A stretch of 64,000 nt of DNA from Yersinia nurmii (GTDB taxonomy: Bacteria; Pseudomonadota; Gammaproteobacteria; Enterobacterales; Enterobacteriaceae): positions 1-64,000 of the forward strand of contig NZ_CPYD01000010.1 in assembly GCF_001112925.1 (NCBI RefSeq). Direction: 5' to 3'. The notes under the pieces were generated by a model. That model searched no databases. It was not told the DNA's origin and saw only the letters and a program-made list of their open reading frames with translations. Every line of letters starts with the position of its first letter. Position 1 is the first letter of the stretch. A program made the position numbers and the translations under genes. Positions 57,144-64,000 of this stretch are shown here, in pieces.

Positions 57144-57546
57144 CCTGCGGGTTTCATGGCGCACCCAACTTTTTTCCTTATTGATTCATGGCGTTCTGGT
57201 GTTGATAACGCTGGTCGCGCCTTGGCCAGATGGCTGTACACCTTTATGGTTGATACTGCTGACACTGGTAGTTTTCGAATGTATTCGTAGCCAGAAAAGC
57301 ATTACCTCCCGTCAGGGAGAAATCCGGTTAAAAGCTGGAAATCTGCTGATATGGAAACGTCAGGAATGGAAGTTGGTTCGACAGCCGTGGATTACCCGTT
57401 ATGGCGTACTATTATCGCTGCAAGGCGCTGGCAGTCAGCGTAGAAAGCGCGTCTGGCTGGCCTCTGATAGCATGTCTGAGGATGAATGGCGCGAGCTGTG
57501 CCTGATATTTCGACACACTTTTGATTCTGCAGCAGGTAGTGAGTAA
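57124..57546 (+). CDS. cptA: Membrane protein CptA (YgfX)
   Basis: A 140-aa inner-membrane protein, partner of SdhE in a locus described as a toxin-antitoxin-like pair affecting cytoskeletal proteins and, in Serratia, pigment and respiration. Two hydrophobic helices (about 16-32 and 38-53) are followed by a cytoplasmic domain ([30 protein letters not shown]). It overlaps sdhE by 20 nt and shares its last base with the creB start (TAATG). Confidence 0.92.
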   Translation: MAQWRCDLRVSWRTQLFSLLIHGVLVLITLVAPWPDGCTPLWLILLTLVVFECIRSQKSITSRQGEIRLKAGNLLIWKRQEWKLVRQPWITRYGVLLSLQGAGSQRRKRVWLASDSMSEDEWRELCLIFRHTFDSAAGSE

Positions 57547-58244
57547 TGAAACCATTGATCTGGCTGGTGGAAGACGAGCCGAGTATTGCTGACACGCTGA
57601 TCTATACGTTAGAGAGTGAGGGTTTCACCCTCAAGTGGTTTGATCGCGGCGAGCCAGCGCTTGCTGCATTACATCACGGTCTGCCAGCGTTAGCGATTAT
57701 CGACGTCGGGCTACCAGATATAAACGGTTTTGATCTTTGTCGCCGTCTTTTGGCCTTATCTCCGGATTTACCCGTGGTCTTTCTTACTGCGCGCAGCGAA
57801 GAACTGGATCGTATCGTCGGGTTAGAAATCGGGGCTGATGACTACATAGCCAAACCTTTTTCTCCGCGCGAGGTCAGCGCCCGGGTTCGTACTATTTTAC
57901 GTCGTTTACAGAAGTCGCAGTCCAGCGCACCCGCGCCGCAAATACATCGGTTTGGTGCTTTCACGTTGGATGAAGCCGCAGCACGTATTACCTATCAGCA
58001 ACAAATTCTCTGGCTAACCCGTTACGAATATTTACTGCTTAAAACTTTGCTATTAGCTCCGGACCGCATTTTTTCCCGTCAGCAGTTGATGGATATCGTT
58101 TGGACTCAGGCAGAAGAAAGCCAGGATCGCACCGTAGATACCCATGTGAAAACGTTACGGGCTAAGCTTCGTGCCGTTCGGGATGAAGAACCGCCGATTC
58201 GCACTCACCGTGGGCTGGGCTACAGTCTGAGCTATGTCCCATGA
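57546..58244 (+). CDS. creB: Response regulator CreB
   Basis: DNA-binding response regulator of the CreBC system, which responds to carbon source/growth phase and activates the cre regulon. The 232-aa protein has a receiver domain with phosphoacceptor Asp53 (AIIDVGLPD), acidic pocket VEDEP and Lys in AKPFSPRE, then an OmpR-type winged helix (about 130-230; RTVDTHVKTLRAKL). It overlaps cptA by 1 nt and creC by 4 nt. In E. coli creABCD lies far away near 99.7 min. Confidence 0.94.
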   Translation: MKPLIWLVEDEPSIADTLIYTLESEGFTLKWFDRGEPALAALHHGLPALAIIDVGLPDINGFDLCRRLLALSPDLPVVFLTARSEELDRIVGLEIGADDYIAKPFSPREVSARVRTILRRLQKSQSSAPAPQIHRFGAFTLDEAAARITYQQQILWLTRYEYLLLKTLLLAPDRIFSRQQLMDIVWTQAEESQDRTVDTHVKTLRAKLRAVRDEEPPIRTHRGLGYSLSYVP

Positions 58245-59674
58245 AAATTGGCCTGCGTCTGCTGCTTGGCTATTTTTTGATAGTGGCGATCGCCGGCTAT
58301 TTTGTGATCAGTATTTTTGTGCAGGAAGTGAAACCCGGCGTGAGGCGTGCGACTGAAGGAACGCTGGTGGATACTGCTACTTTGCTCGCGCAATTTGCCC
58401 GGCAGGATATGCGGCGAGGTAATGCAGCGAATGGGCAGTTGGCGCAAGCGTTCGCCACGCTGAATAAGAAGCCGATTGGTGCCAATATAGCCGGTATTCG
58501 CAAAGATCGTAACGAATATCGGGTTTATCTTACTGATGTCCATGGAAAGGTTATTTTTGATTCCACCGGGCAGGCTCTTGGGCAGGATTATTCTAAATGG
58601 AATGATGTCTGGCTGACGCTGCGCGGTCAATACGGCGCACGCAGTACCTTGAGCGATCCAAACGATGAGCAAAGCTCAGTGATGTATATTTCCGCTCCGG
58701 TAATGGTTGATAATCAAATCATGGGTGTGTTGAGCGTGGGGAAACCAAACCTCTCTATGGCTCCGGTTATCAAACGCAGCGAACGAAGAATACTTTTGGC
58801 TGGCGCTATTCTGCTGGGTATCGCGTTATTGATTGGCCTAGGTTTTGTATGGTGGATAAACCGCTCGATCGGTCGATTGGTTAATTACGCCGAGCGGGTG
58901 GCGGAGGGCGAAGCTGTGTCGTTGCCCAAAATGGGCAGCAGTGAGCTGGGCGGCTTAGCACGTGCGCTCGAAAGCATGCGGCTAAAGCTGGATGGCAAGG
59001 CCTATATTGAGCAATATGTTCACACGTTGACTCATGAACTAAAAAGCCCGCTGGCTGCGATTTGCGGCGCAGCAGAGTTATTGCGGGAAGCACCTCCGGC
59101 GGCCACGGCCCAGCGATTCCTTTTGAATATTGAACAGCAAAGCGCTCGTATTCAGCAACTAGTGGATAAAATGCTGGTACAGGCACGACTGGAAAGTCGG
59201 GTAGACCTACAGTTGGAGCAGCTTAGCATTGATTCGCTACTTAAACAGGTTATTGCTGGTAAAGAAGCTCAGGCAGGTAGCCGAGGCGTAGCTTTGATTT
59301 TACAACGTTGCGATTGCGCCGAGCTAGCGGGAGACGGTTTAATGTTGAGTCAGGCGCTCACTAATCTGATTGATAATGCACTGGATTTTACCCCGAAAGG
59401 TGGAGAGATTACCTTGAGCGGCGAACGGAGGGGAAATAATTACCACCTCACTATTGAGGATAACGGCTGTGGTGTTCCCGAATACGCACAAGAAAAGGTT
59501 TTCGAACGTTTCTATTCTCTTCCGCGTCCTGATGGCCCGAAAAGCACCGGTCTGGGGCTGAATTTTGTGCGCGAAGTGGCTGCTATTCATCAAGGCACCA
59601 TCAGGCTAGCTAATCGCCTGCCGCAGGGCGTTCGGGTGGAAATGACGTTGCCGCTTATGCAAGAAAATCCATAA
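58241..59674 (+). CDS. creC: Sensor histidine kinase CreC
   Basis: Membrane sensor kinase that phosphorylates CreB. The 477-aa protein has helix 1 (about 5-27), a periplasmic sensor domain (30-180), helix 2 (about 183-205, ILLAGAILLGIALLIGLGFV), a HAMP segment, the H-box LTHELKSPLAA with His265, and HATPase motifs NLIDNALDF, DNGCGVP and STGLGLNFVREV. It overlaps creB by 4 nt (ATGA). Confidence 0.95.
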   Translation: MKIGLRLLLGYFLIVAIAGYFVISIFVQEVKPGVRRATEGTLVDTATLLAQFARQDMRRGNAANGQLAQAFATLNKKPIGANIAGIRKDRNEYRVYLTDVHGKVIFDSTGQALGQDYSKWNDVWLTLRGQYGARSTLSDPNDEQSSVMYISAPVMVDNQIMGVLSVGKPNLSMAPVIKRSERRILLAGAILLGIALLIGLGFVWWINRSIGRLVNYAERVAEGEAVSLPKMGSSELGGLARALESMRLKLDGKAYIEQYVHTLTHELKSPLAAICGAAELLREAPPAATAQRFLLNIEQQSARIQQLVDKMLVQARLESRVDLQLEQLSIDSLLKQVIAGKEAQAGSRGVALILQRCDCAELAGDGLMLSQALTNLIDNALDFTPKGGEITLSGERRGNNYHLTIEDNGCGVPEYAQEKVFERFYSLPRPDGPKSTGLGLNFVREVAAIHQGTIRLANRLPQGVRVEMTLPLMQENP

Positions 59675-59675
59675 C

Positions 59676-59691
59676 TTCACACTCACTTCAC
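59676..59691. promoter_or_regulatory. CreB-binding cre tag upstream of creD
   Basis: TTCAC-N6-TTCAC matches the published CreB recognition repeat (TTCACnnnnnnTTCAC) exactly. It begins 2 nt after the creC stop and 67 nt before the creD ATG, a place suited to activation of creD. Confidence 0.85.
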
Positions 59692-59757
59692 ACAAGCTCA
59701 TTCTGCTTTCACTTCAGCGTTTTATTCTGGCTCCATGACCGTTAAGGAGCCTCACTT

Positions 59758-61149
59758 ATGTTTAAATCCGTATTGTTCTGGAAAATAACCACGTTGCTGG
59801 GATTGATCTTACTGATGATGATTCCCAAAGAAATGCTGATGAGCGTGATAAGCGAAAGAAGCAACTACCGTTACAGCGTGATTAGCAAAGTCACTGATAG
59901 CACTAGCGGCGCGCAAAAAATTCTTGGCCCGTTGATCGTTGTGCCTTACAGCGAAATGGTCACCGTTGAGAAAGAAGGAGTAAAGCGTGAGGAAAAGGTT
60001 AGCCGTTTCCATTATCTACTACCAGAAACCTTATCCGTAACGGGAGCGCCGGACGTAGATGTACGTCAACTTGGCATTTATCGTACTCAGGTTTATCAGG
60101 GGCCGCTGCATTTCAGTGCCAAATTTGATAGTGAAAACCTTGATTATCTCAACAGACCCGGAGTCTCGCTTGGAAAACCTATTTTAGTGGTGCGTTTGAG
60201 TGATGCGCGAGGGATTCAGAAACTGTCTCCGCTGAAAATCAACGGCGATGCTATGGATTTCCAGCCCGGTGCTTACTTAGGTGCGGGGAGTCAGGGCATT
60301 CACGCCATGCTGGATTTGCAACGTTTACAGCAAGGGGAAACTACGGTTGATTTTACTCTGACACTCATGGGAACCAGCAGTTTGTCCTTGGTACCTTTGG
60401 GGCGCAGTAGTGAGCTCACGCTAGAAAGTAACTGGCCACACCCTAATTTCCTCGGGGATTTCTTGCCGAATCAACGACGGGTTGGCGCGAATGGTTTTCA
60501 GGCTCACTGGAGCAGCACCTGGTTTGCTAATAATCTGAACGTAATTTTCGCTACGGATGAAGTGCCGTTTGATTTCGATGCGTTACCCGCATTCAGTACC
60601 AGCCTGATTGAACCGGTCAATCATTATCAGTTAACTCAAAGAGCCATTAAATACGCGATTCTGTTTATTGGCCTGACGTTTATCAGCTTCTTCCTGTTTG
60701 AAAGCCTAACGTCGCTGCGTTTGCACCCGATCCAGTATTTACTTGTCGGCGTAGCGTTGATTCTGTTCTATCTGATGTTACTGGCGCTGTCGGAACATAT
60801 CGGTTTTGCCTTGGCTTATCTGGTGGCCAGCCTGAGTTGTAGTCTGTTGATTGTGGTGTATTTAGGCGCGGTACTAGGTAGTTGGCTGCGAGGCGGGCTG
60901 TTTGCGGGCAGTTTATTATTACTGTACGGCGTACTGTACGGATTGCTGCAATCAGAGGATAACGCGTTGTTATTAGGCGCTGGCTTACTGTTTGTCGTGC
61001 TGGCGGTAGTGATGTTACTCACCCGACGTCTGGATTGGTATCAGTTGGCCGATCCGCAGCGACTGGTTGCTAAAAAAATCGCAGACGAACGTCATGAAAT
61101 CCCACCACCGGGTAGTGCCGGAACTGAACATTTCCGTCTGTGGAAATAA
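59758..61149 (+). CDS. creD: Cell envelope integrity protein CreD
   Basis: A 463-aa inner-membrane protein of the CreD family; overexpression affects colicin tolerance and envelope properties in E. coli. One N-terminal helix (about 5-22) is followed by a large periplasmic domain, then about five or six C-terminal helices (about 305-430). TLSLVPLGRSSELTLES-type and FLPNQRRVGANGFQAHW segments are family typical. AAGGAG precedes the ATG. It is probably transcribed from its own CreB-dependent promoter. Confidence 0.94.
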   Translation: MFKSVLFWKITTLLGLILLMMIPKEMLMSVISERSNYRYSVISKVTDSTSGAQKILGPLIVVPYSEMVTVEKEGVKREEKVSRFHYLLPETLSVTGAPDVDVRQLGIYRTQVYQGPLHFSAKFDSENLDYLNRPGVSLGKPILVVRLSDARGIQKLSPLKINGDAMDFQPGAYLGAGSQGIHAMLDLQRLQQGETTVDFTLTLMGTSSLSLVPLGRSSELTLESNWPHPNFLGDFLPNQRRVGANGFQAHWSSTWFANNLNVIFATDEVPFDFDALPAFSTSLIEPVNHYQLTQRAIKYAILFIGLTFISFFLFESLTSLRLHPIQYLLVGVALILFYLMLLALSEHIGFALAYLVASLSCSLLIVVYLGAVLGSWLRGGLFAGSLLLLYGVLYGLLQSEDNALLLGAGLLFVVLAVVMLLTRRLDWYQLADPQRLVAKKIADERHEIPPPGSAGTEHFRLWK

Positions 61150-61169
61150 CCACGAGAAGCTTCGAAGCA

Positions 61170-61192
61170 GCGGGCGCAGTCATTGCGCCCGC
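61170..61192. terminator. Hairpin between convergent creD and fldB
   Basis: GCGGGCGCA (61170-61178) pairs perfectly with TGCGCCCGC (61184-61192) over a 5-nt loop. It lies 20 nt after creD and 8 nt before the fldB 3' end; T-tracts are lacking. Confidence 0.6.
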
Positions 61193-61200
61193 AGTTGGCA

Positions 61201-61719
61201 TTACAGCAAGGATTCCATTTCAATCAGAATTTGCTCACACCACTGTTCAACGCGTTGGTCGGTTAATTCGTATTGATTGACATCATCAAGAGCCAGTCCG
61301 ACAAAATATTTACCATCAGCGCTTAATGGTTTCGGGCTGGTAAATTCGAACCCTTCTATCGGCCAGAAACCGATAAATTTCACGCCCAGTGGGGCAATAT
61401 GATCGTGCAACATGCCTAAGGCATCGAGGAACCATTCGCTATAGCCGAATTGATCACCCATACCGTACATGGCAACAATTTTTCCCCGCAGGTTCAACTG
61501 ACTCAACCGTGGCCAGATCGCTTCCCAATCTTCCTGTAGTTCGCCAAAATCCCAGGTAGGAATACCCAGAATAAGCACAGAATACTGTTCCATCAGGGCT
61601 GGATCTGCGTCTTTCAGATTATGCAGATCGATCAAATCTTCGCCGAGAATATCGCGAATTTTTTCTGCCACAATTTCGGTGTAACAGGTGCTGGAGCCGT
61701 AAAAGAGACCAATCTTCAT
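61201..61719 (-). CDS. fldB: Flavodoxin 2
   Basis: FMN-binding electron carrier. The 172-aa protein starts [20 protein letters not shown], containing the phosphate-binding S-S-T-x-x-T-E pattern, and keeps [16 protein letters not shown] and [17 protein letters not shown]. The frame runs 6 codons upstream to 61737; the start at 61719 matches the family. In E. coli fldB also neighbours xerD and is SoxRS-responsive. Confidence 0.95.
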   Translation of the reverse strand: MKIGLFYGSSTCYTEIVAEKIRDILGEDLIDLHNLKDADPALMEQYSVLILGIPTWDFGELQEDWEAIWPRLSQLNLRGKIVAMYGMGDQFGYSEWFLDALGMLHDHIAPLGVKFIGFWPIEGFEFTSPKPLSADGKYFVGLALDDVNQYELTDQRVEQWCEQILIEMESLL

Positions 61720-61827
61720 GTTGTGTAGCCATAGCATTAACTAATTAGGAATAGCATCGAGTGTACCAGATTTGTGCCCTCATCAGGCATAATGGCATGC
61801 TGAGTTCAATCGATGAGAGGAATCTGG

Positions 61828-62727
61828 ATGCAACAGCAAAATAATCCGCTGATTGAACAGTTTTTGGATGCCCTGTGGCTGGAACGTAATCTGGCAGAAA
61901 ATACTCTGGCATCGTATCGCCTGGATCTTCAGGCGCTGGCCGGCTGGCTGCTACACCACAATAAGGATTTGCTACAGGCCGATCCTCTGGATTTGCAGTC
62001 CTTTCTGGCGGAGCGCATTGAGGGGGGCTATAAGGCTACCAGTTCGGCTCGTTTGCTGAGCGCAATGCGTCGGTTTTTCCAATATTTATATCGGGAAAAA
62101 TTGCGAGAAGATGACCCAACCGCACTGCTGTCATCGCCCAAATTACCCCAACGTTTGCCGAAGGATTTAAGCGAAGCGCAGGTTGATGCGCTGCTGAATT
62201 CGCCGAATGTCGATATTCCGTTGGAACTCAGAGACAAAGCGATGCTAGAGGTGCTGTACGCCACCGGTTTGCGTGTGTCTGAATTGGTCGGATTAACCAT
62301 TAGTGATGTCAGTTTGCGGCAGGGCGTAGTGCGAGTCATCGGTAAGGGGAATAAAGAGCGATTAGTACCGCTAGGTGAAGAAGCGGTTTACTGGATTGAG
62401 AATTATATGGAGCATGGGCGGCCTTGGTTGATTAACGGTCAGGCGCTGGACGTGTTGTTCCCTAGCAATCGCAGTCAGCAAATGACCCGACAGACTTTCT
62501 GGCATCGCATCAAACACTATGCGATCCTTGCGGGTATTGATAGTGAGCGCCTTTCCCCCCATGTATTACGTCACGCTTTTGCGACGCATTTATTGAACCA
62601 CGGGGCGGATTTACGCGTGGTTCAGATGTTATTAGGCCATAGCGATTTGTCGACCACCCAGATTTATACTCATGTAGCGACGGAACGCCTGAAACAGCTA
62701 CATCAACAGCACCATCCGCGCGCATGA
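61828..62727 (+). CDS. xerD: Tyrosine recombinase XerD
   Basis: Resolves chromosome dimers at dif with XerC and FtsK. The 299-aa protein has the N-terminal SAM-like arm (about 8-92) and the catalytic domain with the Arg of ATGLRVSELVGL, the HVLRHAFATHLL box, His in MLLGHSDLSTTQIYTHV and the nucleophile Tyr in that last motif. An ATG at 61813 is in frame, but AGAGG spacing favours 61828. Housekeeping recombinase, not evidence of an island. Confidence 0.96.
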   Translation: MQQQNNPLIEQFLDALWLERNLAENTLASYRLDLQALAGWLLHHNKDLLQADPLDLQSFLAERIEGGYKATSSARLLSAMRRFFQYLYREKLREDDPTALLSSPKLPQRLPKDLSEAQVDALLNSPNVDIPLELRDKAMLEVLYATGLRVSELVGLTISDVSLRQGVVRVIGKGNKERLVPLGEEAVYWIENYMEHGRPWLINGQALDVLFPSNRSQQMTRQTFWHRIKHYAILAGIDSERLSPHVLRHAFATHLLNHGADLRVVQMLLGHSDLSTTQIYTHVATERLKQLHQQHHPRA

Positions 62728-62758
62728 TTGCGCTGTAGAAGAGAAATAGGATTATTCA

Positions 62759-63475
62759 ATGAAAAAAAGTTTACTGCTGCTGCCAATCTTAATGGCTTCG
62801 CTTTCTGGTTTGGCGTATGCCGATGATGCTGCTATCCAACAGACATTGAAAAAACTGGATATTAAAAATGCTGAAATCCAACCTTCGCCTATCGCGGGTT
62901 TAAGCACGGTAATGACGGACAGCGGCGTGCTTTATATTTCAGCCGATGGAAAACAGCTACTGCAAGGGCCGCTGTATGACGTTAGTGGCACACTGCCGGT
63001 TAACATAACTAATCAATTGCTACTGAAAAAACTGGAAGCATTGAGCGGTGAAATGATTGTCTACAAAGCGCCACAGGAAAAACACGTGATTACCGTGTTC
63101 ACCGATATCACCTGCGGGTACTGCCATAAACTGCATGAAGAAATGAGTGACTATAACGCGCTGGGTATTACCGTGCGTTATCTGGCGTTCCCGCGTCAGG
63201 GGCTGAGTTCTCAGGCGGAAAAAGACATGCGTTCTATTTGGTGTACCGCTAACCGCAATAAATCTTTTGATGCGGCGATGAAAGGTGATGCGATTTCCCC
63301 AGCAACCTGTAAAACCGATATCGCTAAACATTATCAGCTAGGGGTGCAATTCGGCATTCAGGGTACTCCGGCTATCGTATTGCAGGATGGCACCATTGTT
63401 CCGGGCTATCAGGGGCCAAAAGAGATGCTTGCCATGCTGCGAGCACATCAGGCTTCCAAGAAAACCGGTGGTTGA
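62759..63475 (+). CDS. dsbC: Thiol:disulfide isomerase DsbC
   Basis: Periplasmic disulfide isomerase. The 238-aa precursor has a signal peptide (MKKSLLLLPILMASLSGLAYA), an N-terminal dimerisation domain (about 22-80), and a thioredoxin-fold domain with the active site CGYC in FTDITCGYCHKLHEEM and the cis-proline loop GTPAIV. A structural cysteine pair follows (WCTANRN, ATCKTD). xerD-dsbC-recJ is the conserved enterobacterial order. Confidence 0.96.
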   Translation: MKKSLLLLPILMASLSGLAYADDAAIQQTLKKLDIKNAEIQPSPIAGLSTVMTDSGVLYISADGKQLLQGPLYDVSGTLPVNITNQLLLKKLEALSGEMIVYKAPQEKHVITVFTDITCGYCHKLHEEMSDYNALGITVRYLAFPRQGLSSQAEKDMRSIWCTANRNKSFDAAMKGDAISPATCKTDIAKHYQLGVQFGIQGTPAIVLQDGTIVPGYQGPKEMLAMLRAHQASKKTGG

Positions 63476-63481
63476 TCGAAA

Positions 63482-64000
63482 GTGGCCATAAAAACCCAAC
63501 TTCGTCGTCGCGAACCTGCTGATGAGAGTGTGCTGCCGGAGCAATTGCATCCGTTGCTGCGTCGTTTGTACGCTTCTCGCGGTGTGAAAGGGGCGCAAGA
63601 ACTGGAGCGCGGAGTGAAAGGCCTGCTGGCTTATCAACAGCTGGACGGCATTGATGCCGGTGTCAGTTTGTTGCAGCAGGCATTGGCCGATCGCCAGCGT
63701 ATTATGATTGTCGGTGATTTCGATGCCGATGGTGCGACCAGCACCGCCTTGGCCGTGTTATCTCTGCGCAGTATGGGCTGTAGCCATGTCGATTATCTGG
63801 TTCCAAATCGTTTTGACGATGGATACGGCCTCAGCCCAGAAGTGGTTGAACAGGTTATTGCCCGCGGTGCGGATCTGATCGTAACCGTAGATAACGGTAT
63901 TTCTTCCCATGCAGGCGTTGATTTGGCTCATGCGCATGGGATTAAGGTGCTGGTTACCGATCACCACTTGCCGGGGGACGTTTTGCCGGCAGCCGAAGCC
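63482..64000 (+). CDS. recJ: Single-stranded-DNA-specific exonuclease RecJ (5' part only)
   Basis: 5'-3' exonuclease for single-stranded DNA in recombination and repair. The frame starts with GTG at 63482, 6 nt after dsbC, and remains open to the window end (173 codons), so the gene is cut by the window edge. DHH-family motifs are visible: VGDFDADGATST (motif I), TVDNGISSH (motif II) and VTDHHLPGD (motif III). The N-terminus, LRRREPADES, resembles E. coli RecJ. Confidence 0.94.
   Translation, partial: MAIKTQLRRREPADESVLPEQLHPLLRRLYASRGVKGAQELERGVKGLLAYQQLDGIDAGVSLLQQALADRQRIMIVGDFDADGATSTALAVLSLRSMGCSHVDYLVPNRFDDGYGLSPEVVEQVIARGADLIVTVDNGISSHAGVDLAHAHGIKVLVTDHHLPGDVLPAAEA

Noticed and set aside
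61828..62727. Phage or island integrase
   Set aside because: Sequence and the xerD-dsbC-recJ context identify the housekeeping recombinase XerD.

Overview
The window reads as a chromosomal segment from a member of the Enterobacterales, most likely Yersiniaceae and Yersinia-like. Almost every gene has an E. coli K-12 counterpart, and much of the order matches the E. coli 65-66 min region (speC, mltC-yggX-mutY, trmB-yggL, hemW-rdgB-yggU-yggT-proC-yggS/yggR, ruvX-yqgE-gshB-rsmE-endA-sprT, metK/speA, loiP, tktA-epd-pgk-fbaA-mscS-argO, argP, rpiA, serA, fau-ssrS-zapA, ygfB-pepP-ubiH-ubiI, gcvTHP, ygfF, yqfA, ygfZ, sdhE-cptA, fldB-xerD-dsbC-recJ). Departures from that order suggest a lineage outside Escherichia: aguA-aguB sit between yggR and ruvX, a BigR-type regulator with split YeeE/YedE genes lies between sprT and metK, creBCD lies between cptA and fldB, and speB, galP, nupG and ansB are absent from the stretch. 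No IS element, prophage, integrase island or CRISPR array was seen; the only integrase-family gene is the housekeeping recombinase xerD.

Layout. 1-3800: tRNA-Phe (minus), a long leader with several short ORFs, ornithine decarboxylase speC, and a TSUP-family permease. 3.9-14 kb: cell wall, DNA repair, tRNA and small-molecule housekeeping genes. 14-24.4 kb: orphan PilT-like yggR, a 10-copy heptamer array, aguAB, glutathione and RNA-modification genes, endA/sprT, the sulfur-linked operon, and metK. 24.4-31.2 kb: long metK/speA divergent region, speA, a lone Rieske ferredoxin, loiP and tktA. 31.4-41.2 kb: epd-pgk-fbaA, mscS, argO, yggE, argP, rpiA and serA. 41.2-53.6 kb: fau, 6S RNA and zapA facing ygfB-pepP-ubiH-ubiI, then gcvTHP, a lipocalin-like gene and ygfF. 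53.7-64 kb: HD hydrolase, yqfA, ygfZ, sdhE-cptA-creB-creC, creD, fldB, xerD, dsbC and the 5' part of recJ.

How the genes work together. Polyamine synthesis is a clear theme: SpeC makes putrescine from ornithine, while SpeA, AguA and AguB together make it from arginine through agmatine and N-carbamoylputrescine. MetK supplies the S-adenosylmethionine from which aminopropyl groups are drawn. TktA, RpiA, Epd, Pgk and FbaA link the pentose phosphate pathway, pyridoxal phosphate supply and glycolysis; SerA and GcvTHP form the serine/glycine one-carbon branch with Fau and YgfZ as folate-linked partners. ArgP and ArgO form the arginine/lysine export circuit. CreB and CreC probably control creD through a perfect cre-tag repeat just upstream of it.

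The window is mainly conserved core genome. The least explained parts are the sORF-rich leaders of the two decarboxylase genes, the perfect heptanucleotide array after yggR, the regulator/YeeE operon with its AT-rich palindrome, and a strong terminator inside gcvTHP. Assignments rest on reading the translated sequence and on remembered family features; no database search was run.
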